A DNA stretch of 64,000 nt from positions 1-64,000 of the forward strand of contig CAWKAZ010000012.1 in NCBI GenBank assembly GCA_963847715.1, written 5' to 3'. This document shows, in pieces, positions 8,060 to 16,478 of this stretch. The notes below the pieces were generated by a model. It worked only from the letters and a program-made list of their open reading frames with translations. It had not been told where the DNA came from and made no database searches. The first letter of the stretch is position 1. Every line of letters begins with the position of its first letter. The translations under genes and the position numbers were made by a program. The stretch comes from Acidiflorens sp963847715 (GTDB taxonomy: Bacteria; Acidobacteriota; Terriglobia; Terriglobales; Acidobacteriaceae).

Positions 8060-8147
8060 CTGCGCCTTTCAAAAAGGATTCAAATACTGCGCTTCTCAAA
8101 ACGGATTCAAACCTTTCAAAGCGGATTCAAATCCGCGCCTCTCAAGA
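8060..8147 (+). repeat. Imperfect tandem repeat, about 26-bp unit, 3.5 copies
   Basis: Each unit contains a CTGCGCnTnTCAAA part and ends in GGATTCAAA (8077, 8103, 8123); the third unit is shortened and the last is partial. No spacers separate the units. It sits upstream of the LuxR-type gene, but no link to its regulation can be shown. Confidence 0.6.
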
Positions 8148-8178
8148 CAAGCTCACCTCAGCAGCACCGGCGTCGTCG

Positions 8179-8745
8179 TTGGTTTCATCTTCGTCTCTGG
8201 TTGGCCTTCGGATATCATTTCCTCCCGTGAGCTTGACTAGTGAATCCGGCCCAAGTCGCCGCCGACGCGCGCTGCGCGACATCCTCATTTATGGGGTGTG
8301 CAGCGGGTTGCTCATTGCCGTCCTGCAGCTTACGGAGTACCGCTTCCTGGTGGTTGAGCATTCGCTGGAGATTTATGTCGGGCTGGTTGCTGCCTTGTTC
8401 GCCGGGCTCGGCATCTGGCTCGGACTGACGCTTACCAGGAAGAAGCCGGCGACGATTGTGAAGGAAACGATCGTCACGGAAACCATCATCAAGGAAGTCC
8501 CGGTCACGACTAGCGATCCGTTTGTTGTCGACGACACTCGGGTGGATGAGCTGGGGATTACATCGCGCGAGCTGGAGATTCTCGGACTGATCGCCAACGG
8601 GCTAAGCAACCGGGAGATTGCCGACCGGCTCTTCGTCAGCGAAAACACGGTGAAGACTCATTCCAGCCGGCTGTTTGACAAGCTTGGCGCCAAGCGACGC
8701 ACCCAAGCGGTGCAGATCGGCAAGACGGCTCGGCTGATTCCGTGA
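8179..8745 (+). CDS. Membrane-anchored LuxR-type transcriptional regulator
   Basis: Up to 188 residues; the start is uncertain (TTG 8179 or GTG 8227, neither with a good ribosome-binding site). After a basic patch come two membrane spans (about 35-50 and 64-85), a charged linker of repeated Thr-Ile-Val-Lys/Thr-Glu, and a C-terminal GerE/LuxR helix-turn-helix (about 123-185: ELGITSRELEILGLIANG, NREIADRLFVSENTVKTH). No receiver or sensor domain is present, so the signal would have to be membrane-derived. Small anchored LuxR proteins of this kind are frequent in Acidobacteria (recollection). Confidence 0.8.
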   Translation: MVSSSSLVGLRISFPPVSLTSESGPSRRRRALRDILIYGVCSGLLIAVLQLTEYRFLVVEHSLEIYVGLVAALFAGLGIWLGLTLTRKKPATIVKETIVTETIIKEVPVTTSDPFVVDDTRVDELGITSRELEILGLIANGLSNREIADRLFVSENTVKTHSSRLFDKLGAKRRTQAVQIGKTARLIP

Positions 8746-8874
8746 CCATCCGCAGATTCTTTCATCCGAAAGCATGATTTTTCGCTTCCGCAGCGAAAAT
8801 CACCCGAAAGGATGACGACAGAAATCGTTGTTTCACGCTACATTCGAGCACGTGAAAGCAGGTAAAGGAGGCTT

Positions 8875-9279
8875 ATGAAGCGCGTCACCGGCATAGGCGG
8901 AGTTTTCTTCAAGTCAGAGAACCCGCAACAGATGTACGAGTGGTATGAAAAGCATCTCGGAATCAAGCGCGAACCGCACGGCCAGGGAGCGGAGTTTCAC
9001 TGGCGCGAACTGCAAGCTAAAGACGGCAGCGCCCCCGGTCCAGAGGCCTCTACCGCGTGGTCGATTTTCCCGCAGGCAACGAAATATTTCGGCGCGAGCA
9101 AGGCCAGCTTCATGGTCAACTACCGAGTTGACAATCTCGACGCGTTACTCGAGGACCTGAAGAAGTCGGGAGTGGAAATCGATCCTCACCGCGAAGACGC
9201 GGATTACGGCCGCTTTGCCTGGATCACCGACCCGGACGGCAACCGCATCGAGTTATGGGAACCGCCTAAAGAAGGCTGA
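8875..9279 (+). CDS. VOC-family (glyoxalase-like) protein
   Basis: 134 residues, one vicinal-oxygen-chelate unit pair. It begins with a GIGGVFFKSENPQQMYEWYEKHLGI stretch of the first beta-alpha-beta-beta-beta module and ends with the characteristic DPDGNRIELWEPP, whose Glu is the usual metal ligand. A strong AAAGGAGG precedes the ATG. Substrate unknown; relatives include glyoxalase and bleomycin-resistance proteins. The next gene begins about 60 bases on and may be co-transcribed. Confidence 0.88.
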   Translation: MKRVTGIGGVFFKSENPQQMYEWYEKHLGIKREPHGQGAEFHWRELQAKDGSAPGPEASTAWSIFPQATKYFGASKASFMVNYRVDNLDALLEDLKKSGVEIDPHREDADYGRFAWITDPDGNRIELWEPPKEG

Positions 9280-9335
9280 GCGCGGCACTCTGGCTCTAGA
9301 TGTGGCGCAGGTTCACGAAAAGGAGACTCAAGTTC

Positions 9336-9890
9336 ATGAAAAAGATAGTGCTGACGTTTGGGCTGATTTCCGGCGTGATGTTGTCCGCGATGATGCTGGC
9401 TACCATGCCGTTCGTCGACAAGATCGGCCATGACAAAGGGGAGATCCTCGGCTACGCCACGATTGTGCTCGCCTCGCTGATGGTGTTCTTCGGGGTTCGT
9501 TCCTATCGGGAGAATGTTGGAGGCGGGCGGCTGACATTTGGCCGCGGATTTGCAGTCGGCATCCTGATTACGCTGATCTCAAGCGCCTGCTACGTGGGGA
9601 TGTGGGAAGTTGTCTATCACAAATGGATGCCTGATTTCGCGGAGAAGTATTCCGCGCAAATGGTGGAGAGGGCGAAGGCGTCGGGTGCGAGCCAGCAGAA
9701 GATCGAGGCGACGGAGCGGGAGGCAGAGAAGCTCAAAGTGATGTATGACAATCCGGCGATGGTTGTGATCATGACATTTATGGAAGTTTTTCCGGTGGGG
9801 CTGGCGGTGACACTGGCGTCGGCGGGAATTTTGCGGAAGAAAGTGGGGGAGGCGGACGCGCAGGTCTCGGCGGAGCGTTCGGTGGCGTAG
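9336..9890 (+). CDS. DUF4199 membrane protein
   Basis: 184 residues from the ATG at 9336 (AAAAGGAGA upstream). Four hydrophobic segments (about 5-25, 35-52, 72-92, 150-172) with a charged helical stretch between the third and fourth (Met-Val-Glu-Arg to Leu-Lys-Val) match the DUF4199 family, whose role is not known. The preceding VOC gene is close enough to share a transcript. Confidence 0.8.
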   Translation: MKKIVLTFGLISGVMLSAMMLATMPFVDKIGHDKGEILGYATIVLASLMVFFGVRSYRENVGGGRLTFGRGFAVGILITLISSACYVGMWEVVYHKWMPDFAEKYSAQMVERAKASGASQQKIEATEREAEKLKVMYDNPAMVVIMTFMEVFPVGLAVTLASAGILRKKVGEADAQVSAERSVA

Positions 9891-10226
9891 CAGTGATGAG
9901 CGATAGGGATTAGTGGAGTCCCGCAGCAGGTAGAGTTCAGAAAGCTGCCGGAGAGTGCCGTAGGCAAAGTACTCGGACGCTCGTCAAGACGCTCGAAATG
10001 CGCGACCCCACTGGCGGCGTCCTCGTCATCCGCGCATTGACCAACTCCGATGACAGCGCAGCAACGATGCTGAGAAGGCCAATCGTGCTCGACCATTGTG
10101 AGGATCAATCGGGGGGTGCCACATGAAGAACCGCGCGGTGCTATGATGCGTTCCTCTGTTGCTAGCCACTAATTTCTGACTGTTATCCGTTCGGGCTAGC
10201 CATTTGTTTCACAACCTGGAGGCAAT
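9891..10226. other. Gap without a recognisable gene
   Basis: About 335 bases. Nothing protein-like in six frames and no strong hairpin. The right end must carry the promoter of the secreted-protein gene, whose ribosome-binding site (TGGAGG) is clear. Confidence 0.5.
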
Positions 10227-10691
10227 ATGAAGACGAGAACAACCGTGTTGGTACTCGTAGCGCTCGCAATTGGCGCGACCCTATGTTTCGCTACGGATGT
10301 AAACATGGGGACCTGGAAGCTCAACGAAGCTAAATCGAAGATCGATGCCGGAGTGTCGAAAAATCTCACTGTGATCTACGAGATGGACGGCGACAAGGTC
10401 AAAGTGACGGTCGATGGCGTGGACGGTCAAGGCAAGCCGACGCACAACGTGTGGACGGGCAAGTACGACGGCAAGGACTATGCTGTGACCGGCGATCCCA
10501 ATTCCGATGCTCGCTCGGTTAAGAAGATTGACGACCACAACCTGGCATTGACAGTGAAGAAGGGCGGCAAAGTCATGGTAACCGGCAAGATCGTGGTTGC
10601 TGCTGACGGCAAGAGTCGAACAATCACAACAAGCGGTATGGATGCTATGGGCAAAAAAGTCGAGACGATGGCTTTCTACGACAAGCAGTAG
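10227..10691 (+). CDS. Small secreted protein of unknown function
   Basis: 154 residues. Signal peptide 1-22 (MKTR, hydrophobic core, cleavage after CFA). The mature part starts with a GTWKLNEAKSK motif and alternates short beta-strand-like segments (Val-Lys-Val-Thr-Val-Asp-Gly, Tyr-Ala-Val-Thr-Gly), suggesting a small beta-barrel, lipocalin-like fold. Such 'lacks known domain' periplasmic proteins are common in Acidobacteria. Strong TGGAGG ribosome-binding site, followed by its own terminator. Confidence 0.8.
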   Translation: MKTRTTVLVLVALAIGATLCFATDVNMGTWKLNEAKSKIDAGVSKNLTVIYEMDGDKVKVTVDGVDGQGKPTHNVWTGKYDGKDYAVTGDPNSDARSVKKIDDHNLALTVKKGGKVMVTGKIVVAADGKSRTITTSGMDAMGKKVETMAFYDKQ

Positions 10692-10714
10692 CTTTCGTGG
10701 ACGAGGCTGCTAAG

Positions 10715-10761
10715 AAGCCCTTCCGCCGTGGTCTTTCGGGTGGAAGGGCTTTTGTATTTTT
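10715..10761 (+). terminator. Rho-independent terminator
   Basis: AAGCCCTTCC (10715-10724) pairs with GGAAGGGCTT (10742-10751), followed by TTGTATTTTT. It ends the secreted-protein transcript ahead of rapZ. Confidence 0.8.
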
Positions 10762-10839
10762 GAATGCCGAAGATTCCTGGTCTGAAATTGGGTTGTTCTC
10801 ACCCGACTGGGTGTGTGGCGAAATGCTAAGATTTCCGGA

Positions 10840-11775
10840 ATGCCCTTGGGGAACAAACTCAAGAAGGTGAAGAGCGCGGCGGGGAAGCTGGCCCGCGGGC
10901 GCAAGGGCGAGCCCCACGCCACGGCGGAGCTCGTCATTATTACTGGCATGAGCGGGTCGGGAAAGGCCTCGGCATTGAAGGCCTTCGAGGATCTGGGCTA
11001 CTACTGCGTGGACAATCTGCCAGTGGAGTTGATTCCGCGCTTCGCTGAGCTGGCCTTGCAGTCGGGAGAGATTCCGCGCACAGCGCTCGTCGTTGATGTC
11101 CGCGAAGGATCGCAACTCGAGAAGCTGCCGGCGATTCTGAAGTCGGTGAAGCGAACGATCCCGACGCGAGTGATCTATCTCGAAGCAACCGATGCCGCAC
11201 TGTTGCGGCGATTCAGCGAGACGCGGCGGCCGCATCCGCTCGGGACGGGCACCACGGTACGGGCATCGCTGGGCGCGGAACGGCGCCATCTGCGGGCGAT
11301 CCGGAAGCTCGCTGACCTGGTCATCGATACTTCCAAGTTTAATGTTCACGAACTGCGGGCACATCTGACCGACCGCTTCAAACAGCAGTCCGGGAGCCAG
11401 CAGACGATTCTGGTCTCGTGCGTCAGTTTCGGGTACAAGCATGGCGTGCCCGACGATGCCGATCTGGTGTTTGACGTGCGGTTCCTGCCCAATCCGCACT
11501 TTGTGCCGGAGTTTCGCGCGCTTACCGGGCGGCATCCCAAGGTCGCAAAATATATCCGGTCGTTTCCGCAGACGCAGGAGTTCATCAACCGCATCTCGGA
11601 GCTGCTCGTCTACCTGCTTCCGCACTACGTACGCGAGGGCAAGAGCTATCTCACTATCAGCTTCGGTTGTACTGGCGGGCAACATCGCTCGGTGATGATT
11701 GCCGAAGATGTGAACAAGCGATTGCGCAAGGCGGGATACAAGGTGAAGGTCGTGCACCGGGACAGTCCAAAGTAG
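10840..11775 (+). CDS. rapZ: RNase adapter protein RapZ (YvcJ family)
   Basis: 311 residues from ATG 10840 (an upstream GTG at 10813 would add nine residues). The N-terminal P-loop domain has GMSGSGKAS at 36-44 and GYYCVDNLP; the C-terminal domain has HPLG and ends with the conserved GCTGGQHRS motif. In Enterobacteria RapZ senses glucosamine-6-phosphate and guides RNase E to GlmZ; in other phyla the role is less clear. It is followed two bases later by a phosphatase gene, hence an operon. Confidence 0.93.
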   Translation: MPLGNKLKKVKSAAGKLARGRKGEPHATAELVIITGMSGSGKASALKAFEDLGYYCVDNLPVELIPRFAELALQSGEIPRTALVVDVREGSQLEKLPAILKSVKRTIPTRVIYLEATDAALLRRFSETRRPHPLGTGTTVRASLGAERRHLRAIRKLADLVIDTSKFNVHELRAHLTDRFKQQSGSQQTILVSCVSFGYKHGVPDDADLVFDVRFLPNPHFVPEFRALTGRHPKVAKYIRSFPQTQEFINRISELLVYLLPHYVREGKSYLTISFGCTGGQHRSVMIAEDVNKRLRKAGYKVKVVHRDSPK

Positions 11776-11777
11776 AA

Positions 11778-12461
11778 ATGAATTCGAAAGAGGCGTTCGG
11801 GAAAGCGCGCCGCTTCGCCAACGTCTTGTTGGACCTCGACGGCACGTTGAGTGACCCGTTCGAGGGGATTGCGGCTTCCATTCGTTATGCGACGACGAGG
11901 TTGGGCGTGGAGCCGCCTTCCGACGACGAACTGCGGCACGCTATCGGGCCGCCCTTGCGCCAGTCTTTCGGCCGATTTCTGGCAACCGATGACGCTGCTC
12001 GTATTGCCGAGGCGCTGAGGCTTTATCGGGAGCGCTACGCGGTTACCGGGTTGTTTGAGAATTGCGTTTATCCGGGTGTGCCGGAGATGCTGGAGAGCCT
12101 GAATGCTGCCGGGTTCCGGCTGTTCGTCGCGACTTCCAAGCCTGCTCCGTTCGCGCGGCGGATCATCGACCATTTCGGGCTAGCCAAGTATTTCGTTGGC
12201 GTATACGGAGCTGAGCTGGACGGAAGGTTCGACAACAAGGTTGAGCTTCTGAAGCTCCTGCTTGATTCCGAAGGTCTCGACGCGAGCGCCACGGTTATGG
12301 TCGGGGATCGCCGTCAGGACATGCTGGCGGCGAAGGCACACAACCTTTGGGCGATCGGAGTGATCTGGGGCTTTGGCTCAGCCGAAGAATTGCGAGAGTC
12401 CGGGGCGGGCGTGATGTGCGCCCATCCCAGCGAAGTCGTTCGCTTTCTGACGGAGTCGTAG
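11778..12461 (+). CDS. HAD-superfamily phosphatase, phosphoglycolate phosphatase-like
   Basis: 227 residues starting at the ATG two bases after the rapZ stop. HAD motif I DLDGTL is at 19-24, motif II is the Thr-Ser-Lys of VATSKP, motif III Lys in DNKVELL, and motif IV is GDRRQD. A helical cap lies between motifs I and II, as in the Gph/PpaX group. Probable job: removal of phosphate from 2-phosphoglycolate or pyrophosphate-type substrates. Confidence 0.88.
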   Translation: MNSKEAFGKARRFANVLLDLDGTLSDPFEGIAASIRYATTRLGVEPPSDDELRHAIGPPLRQSFGRFLATDDAARIAEALRLYRERYAVTGLFENCVYPGVPEMLESLNAAGFRLFVATSKPAPFARRIIDHFGLAKYFVGVYGAELDGRFDNKVELLKLLLDSEGLDASATVMVGDRRQDMLAAKAHNLWAIGVIWGFGSAEELRESGAGVMCAHPSEVVRFLTES

Positions 12462-12506
12462 CCACAGCCGGTGGTGCTCCGCGCATGTAGAATTGGCAAT
12501 TACAGC

Positions 12507-14396
12507 ATGGCAACCTCCACAGCGGCGCCGCCGAAACAGGAAAAAATACTGGTGAAGCCGCGTCCGCTACTCCGGTTGTTTCGCTACATCTTGCCGTACT
12601 CGGGAGCATTTCTTGGTTCCGTCGGACTCATGGCTCTGGTGGGACTGCTGGATGCCGGGCGTGTGCTGCTGATACGTCCGATCTTCGATCGCGTGTTGAA
12701 TCCTGGCTCGCAGGAAAAAACGATCCAGCTCTTCAAGCTTCCGGGCACGGAACGGTTTATCAATCTCGAACAGTTTGTGCCGTCGCATTTTCATAATCCA
12801 TGGACGGTGGTTGCATTTGCGCTTGTCGCCGCGACTATCTTGAAGGGCATCTTCGATTACGCTGGAACCTATCTTGTGAATTACGCGGGTTTTGGCATGA
12901 TCACCGACCTGCGAGACGATCTGTATAACGCGATTCTTCGGAGTTCGTCTGCGTTTTTTGTCAAGCACACGACTGGCACATTGCTCTCGACCATCGTGAA
13001 CGATGTTGAGAAAGTGCAGTTTGCGATGTCGACAGTACTGGCAGAATTTCTGCAACAGTTCTTTACGCTCATTTTCACCGCTGCGGTGGTGGTGCTCGTG
13101 GGCGGGAAACTGGCGTGGGTGCTTCTGTTGTTTGTTCCAATCATTCTGTATTCATCGCGAAAAATCGGACGGCAAGTGCGCACCACGACGCGTGGTGGGC
13201 AGGACAAGCTGGCTGAGATCCAGAACATTCTGCACGAGACGATTACGGGCAATCGGATCGTCAAGGCGTTTGCGATGGAGAACTGGGAGATCGCGCGTTT
13301 CCGCGCGGCAGCGCGAAGACTATTCAGGGCGAATCTGAGGCTGGTGGCGGCGTTTGCGATCAGCTCTCCCTTGATGGATATTCTGGGAGCAATCGCGATT
13401 GCGCTGCTGCTGCTGCTGGGCCGCGATCAGATTAATCATCGCAGCCTCACGGAAGGCGCCTTCTTTACTTTCATCATCGCGGTGTTCAAACTCTACGATC
13501 CGGTGCGCAAGTTCGCGCAATTTAACAATAATTTTCAGCAGGCTGTGGGCGCCTCGTCGGAAATTTTCCGCTTCATGGACATTGAAGACGAGGTGCGCGA
13601 ACGGCCGAGCGCCAAGCGCATGGGAAAGTTTGCGCGGGGGATAAAGTTTGCGGACGTTGCTTTTTCCTATAGCAGTGCCGAGGATTCGCCCGTCGTGCTG
13701 CATGACATCAATCTGGACGTGAAAGCGGGTGAGGTACTAGCGGTCGTCGGATCGAGCGGCGCGGGCAAGAGCACGCTGGTGCATCTGATCCCGAGATTCT
13801 TTGACGTTAGCGACGGGCGCATCATGATCGATGACACGGATGTGCGCGATGTCACCCTGGAGTCGCTGCGATCGCAGATCGGAATCGTCACGCAGGAGAC
13901 GGTGCTGTTCAACGATACGGTGCGGAACAATATCGCCTACGGCCAGCCGCATGTGTCGCAGAAACAAGTGGAAGAAGCGGCGCGAGCGGCGCGAGCGCAT
14001 GAATTTATCGGAGGCCTCTCCGAGGGCTACGAAACGATGATCGGCGAGCGAGGCGTGCGGCTTTCGGGCGGCGAGCGGCAGCGGATTGCGATCGCGCGGG
14101 CGATCCTGAAGAATGCGCCGATCCTGATTCTAGATGAAGCGACTTCGGCGCTGGACAGCGAATCTGAGGCGCTGGTGCAGTCGGCGCTGCAAAATCTGAT
14201 GAGTGGGCGTACTGTGTTTGTGATCGCGCACCGGCTTTCGACGGTGCGGCGCGCGAACCGGATCGTGGTTCTCGAGAACGGCACGATCGCCGACATTGGC
14301 GCGCATGAAGAGCTGATGCAAAAGCTGGGCACGTACCGGCGGCTGTATGAATTGCAATTTGCGCAGGCGGATGCGCCCAAGGCAGTAAGCACTTGA
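12507..14396 (+). CDS. MsbA-like lipid/multidrug ABC exporter (fused permease-ATPase)
   Basis: 629 residues from the ATG at 12507. Six membrane spans in the first 330 residues, then the nucleotide-binding domain: Walker A GSSGAGKST near 415, signature LSGGE near 519, Walker B ILILDEA near 540 and the switch His in IAHRLST. This half-transporter layout and length match MsbA, which flips lipid A-core across the inner membrane; a drug exporter is the alternative. The gene is followed directly by a GTTTCA palindrome array. Confidence 0.88.
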   Translation: MATSTAAPPKQEKILVKPRPLLRLFRYILPYSGAFLGSVGLMALVGLLDAGRVLLIRPIFDRVLNPGSQEKTIQLFKLPGTERFINLEQFVPSHFHNPWTVVAFALVAATILKGIFDYAGTYLVNYAGFGMITDLRDDLYNAILRSSSAFFVKHTTGTLLSTIVNDVEKVQFAMSTVLAEFLQQFFTLIFTAAVVVLVGGKLAWVLLLFVPIILYSSRKIGRQVRTTTRGGQDKLAEIQNILHETITGNRIVKAFAMENWEIARFRAAARRLFRANLRLVAAFAISSPLMDILGAIAIALLLLLGRDQINHRSLTEGAFFTFIIAVFKLYDPVRKFAQFNNNFQQAVGASSEIFRFMDIEDEVRERPSAKRMGKFARGIKFADVAFSYSSAEDSPVVLHDINLDVKAGEVLAVVGSSGAGKSTLVHLIPRFFDVSDGRIMIDDTDVRDVTLESLRSQIGIVTQETVLFNDTVRNNIAYGQPHVSQKQVEEAARAARAHEFIGGLSEGYETMIGERGVRLSGGERQRIAIARAILKNAPILILDEATSALDSESEALVQSALQNLMSGRTVFVIAHRLSTVRRANRIVVLENGTIADIGAHEELMQKLGTYRRLYELQFAQADAPKAVST

Positions 14397-14400
14397 AGAA

Positions 14401-14515
14401 GGTTTCAAAGTTTCAGAGTTTCAAGGTTTCAGAGTAGAGCGCCTAAGAACGCGGCGGCTCATTTCGAGGCGGAGTGTTCGACTTTGAAACCTTGAAACTC
14501 TGAAACCTTGAAACC
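14401..14515. repeat. Inverted-repeat array of 8-nt GTTTCA units
   Basis: Left arm 14401-14435 and right arm 14481-14515 match in inverted orientation at 33 of 35 positions. Each arm is four 8-nt units ending in GTTTCA. It starts four bases after the transporter stop and ends nine before yicC, filling the gap. Related arrays lie at 41714-41834 and 52273-52358. Confidence 0.85.
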
Positions 14516-14524
14516 GGGATTCTT

Positions 14525-15412
14525 ATGCCACTTCGTTCCATGACGGGATTCGCGCAAGTCAAAGGGCAGGTGAATGCCCAGTTGGCGTTCGGATTGTCCC
14601 TGAAATCAGTGAACCATCGGTTCCTCGATCTTCACTTTCGCTTGCCGTCCGATACAGATGCGCTGGAGATGATGCTGCGCCGCCTTCTGAAAGAAAAACT
14701 CGCTCGCGGCCATGTGGAAGTGATTCTGAACCTGGCCCGCTCTGGACCGAATGGAGTGGCGATCAACCGCCAGCTGATTTCAGGATATGTCGAGGCATTC
14801 CGGGCGGCGGCGAAAGAATTTGGTGTTCCAGGCGAGCCTGACCTGAATGTGGTTTTGCGTCTTCCGGGGGCCATGGATTCCGGAGCCGAGCGATCCGGCG
14901 AAGAGTTGGAAGCGGCGGTGTTGGCTAGCATAGAAGAGGCACTGGCGCGCCTGAACCAGATGCGCGAAGACGAAGGCCGGACGATCGATACCGAGTTGCG
15001 CTCCCGCATGACGAGTCTGGAAAAGGCGGCGGCGGGCGTGGAAGCTCATCGCAGCACCATTCTGCGGAGCTATTCGGATCGCCTGCAGTCGCGCATGATG
15101 GAAATACTCGGCGCACAAGTGGATAAAGAGCGCGTGCTGCAGGAAGTGGCCGTGTTGGTTGATCGCAGCGATATTCAGGAAGAGTTGGTCCGGCTGAACG
15201 CACACGTGAAACATTTTCGCGCGCTGCTTGATCAGGGCGGCGAAGTGGGCAAGAAAATGGACTTTCTGCTGCAGGAGATGAACCGCGAGGCGAATACGCT
15301 GTTGTCGAAAACGTCGGGCCTGGCCGGAGACGCACTGAAGATCACCGAAATGGGGCTGCTGATGAAGTCGGAGATCGAAAAATCACGGGAGCAGGTGCAG
15401 AATCTGGAATGA
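14525..15412 (+). CDS. yicC: YicC-family endoribonuclease
   Basis: 295 residues, the full family length. Begins with the conserved RSMTGFA motif at 4-10 and ends with the DUF1732 C-terminal segment (GKKMDFLLQEMNREANTLLSK and SEIEKSREQVQN). Members of this family cut RNA; in E. coli YicC promotes RyhB decay. Its stop overlaps the gmk start by four bases (ATGA), a conserved arrangement. Confidence 0.92.
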   Translation: MPLRSMTGFAQVKGQVNAQLAFGLSLKSVNHRFLDLHFRLPSDTDALEMMLRRLLKEKLARGHVEVILNLARSGPNGVAINRQLISGYVEAFRAAAKEFGVPGEPDLNVVLRLPGAMDSGAERSGEELEAAVLASIEEALARLNQMREDEGRTIDTELRSRMTSLEKAAAGVEAHRSTILRSYSDRLQSRMMEILGAQVDKERVLQEVAVLVDRSDIQEELVRLNAHVKHFRALLDQGGEVGKKMDFLLQEMNREANTLLSKTSGLAGDALKITEMGLLMKSEIEKSREQVQNLE

Positions 15413-16086
15413 GCATCGTCTTCATTGTGTCGGCGCCGTCAGGGTCGGGGAAATCCACGCTGGTAAATGAACTGTTCAAGATGGTGGATCGCCTGGAATT
15501 CTCCATCTCGTACACCACTCGCCCATTGCGCGGCAGCGAAAAGGACGGCAAAGAATATTTCTTTGTCAGTAGAAAAGAATTCGAAGCCATGATCGCCGCC
15601 GATGAGTTTTTGGAGTACGCCGAGGTTTTCGGGAACTACTACGGCACGGCGCGGCGATTCTTGCGCGAGGCGGAAAACCGAAGTAACGACCTGCTGCTGG
15701 ACATCGATGTGCAAGGAGCGAGTAAGATTAAGGAGAAGATTCCGGAAGCGGTCAGCATCTTCATTCTGCCGCCTGACCGGGAAAAGCTGGAATGGCGGTT
15801 GCGGACGCGGGGGCTGGATTCGGAAGAAGTGATCCGGCGGCGGTTGGAGGCGGCCCGGCGCGAGATTGAGAACTATTCGAAATACGACTATATATTAGTG
15901 AATAACGTGCTGGAGACGTCGGCCGATCAAATGAGGGACATCGTGCTGGCGGAGCGGTTGAAAAAAAAAGATCCAGGGGAACTTAGCAGCGAGGAAAGAC
16001 GGCGAGTGGAGAATGCGCAAGCTTGCCGGTTGGAAGAAGCGCAGGAACGGGTCCAGCCGATTCTGGCTTCGTTTCGGAAACCGTGA
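15409..16086 (+). CDS. gmk: Guanylate kinase
   Basis: 225 residues. P-loop APSGSGKST at 9-17, the GMP-binding SYTTRPLRGSEKDGKEYFF region, and the lid with VSIFILPPDREKLEWRLRTRG. It makes GDP from GMP and ATP. Translationally coupled to yicC and followed 29 bases later by rpoZ, the widespread gmk-rpoZ-coaBC order. Confidence 0.96.
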   Translation: MSIVFIVSAPSGSGKSTLVNELFKMVDRLEFSISYTTRPLRGSEKDGKEYFFVSRKEFEAMIAADEFLEYAEVFGNYYGTARRFLREAENRSNDLLLDIDVQGASKIKEKIPEAVSIFILPPDREKLEWRLRTRGLDSEEVIRRRLEAARREIENYSKYDYILVNNVLETSADQMRDIVLAERLKKKDPGELSSEERRRVENAQACRLEEAQERVQPILASFRKP

Positions 16087-16115
16087 AGGGCAGTTCAAGG
16101 TTCGGGGGAGACTGT

Positions 16116-16355
16116 ATGAAGCTGATTGAAGGGTTCGATAGCAATTACCGTTACATTCTGGTAGCGGCTCGGCGAGCGCGGCAATTGCAGGGCGGCGCAC
16201 CTCCAGTGATCGACACCGGCTCGCGCAAACCCTGCCGCATCGCGCAGGATGAGATCAAAGCGGGTAAGGTGAAATGGCTGATTCCGGAAGTTCCGAAATT
16301 GGCGGTCGTGGCCGCGAGCGAGAGCCTGAACAAGGTGTTCGCGGAAGACGCGTAG
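16116..16355 (+). CDS. rpoZ: RNA polymerase omega subunit
   Basis: 79 residues from the ATG at 16116. The core YILVAARRARQLQ and IAQDEIKAGKV segments match omega, which helps fold and assemble the beta' subunit. The position between gmk and coaBC supports the call; the sequence alone is short. Confidence 0.88.
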   Translation: MKLIEGFDSNYRYILVAARRARQLQGGAPPVIDTGSRKPCRIAQDEIKAGKVKWLIPEVPKLAVVAASESLNKVFAEDA

Positions 16356-16478
16356 ACCGCTGAAAGGCCGCCAACTGCGCGGCATGAATCGCGCGCCAGG
16401 CGGCGGCATCAATTCTGTAGACGGGGCTGGCTTCTAAAGCAATAGCTGCCGTCTTCCTCCTATGAGAGTCGCGCTCCT

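Noticed and set aside
8060..8147. Short CRISPR array
   Set aside because: Units are adjacent with no unique spacers, and no cas gene is near.
10645..11757. 370-residue - strand frame opposite rapZ
   Set aside because: rapZ is unmistakable; the opposite frame is its shadow.
14401..14515. GTTTCA palindrome as a rho-independent terminator
   Set aside because: The stem is long but the loop is 45 bases and no T-tract follows either arm.
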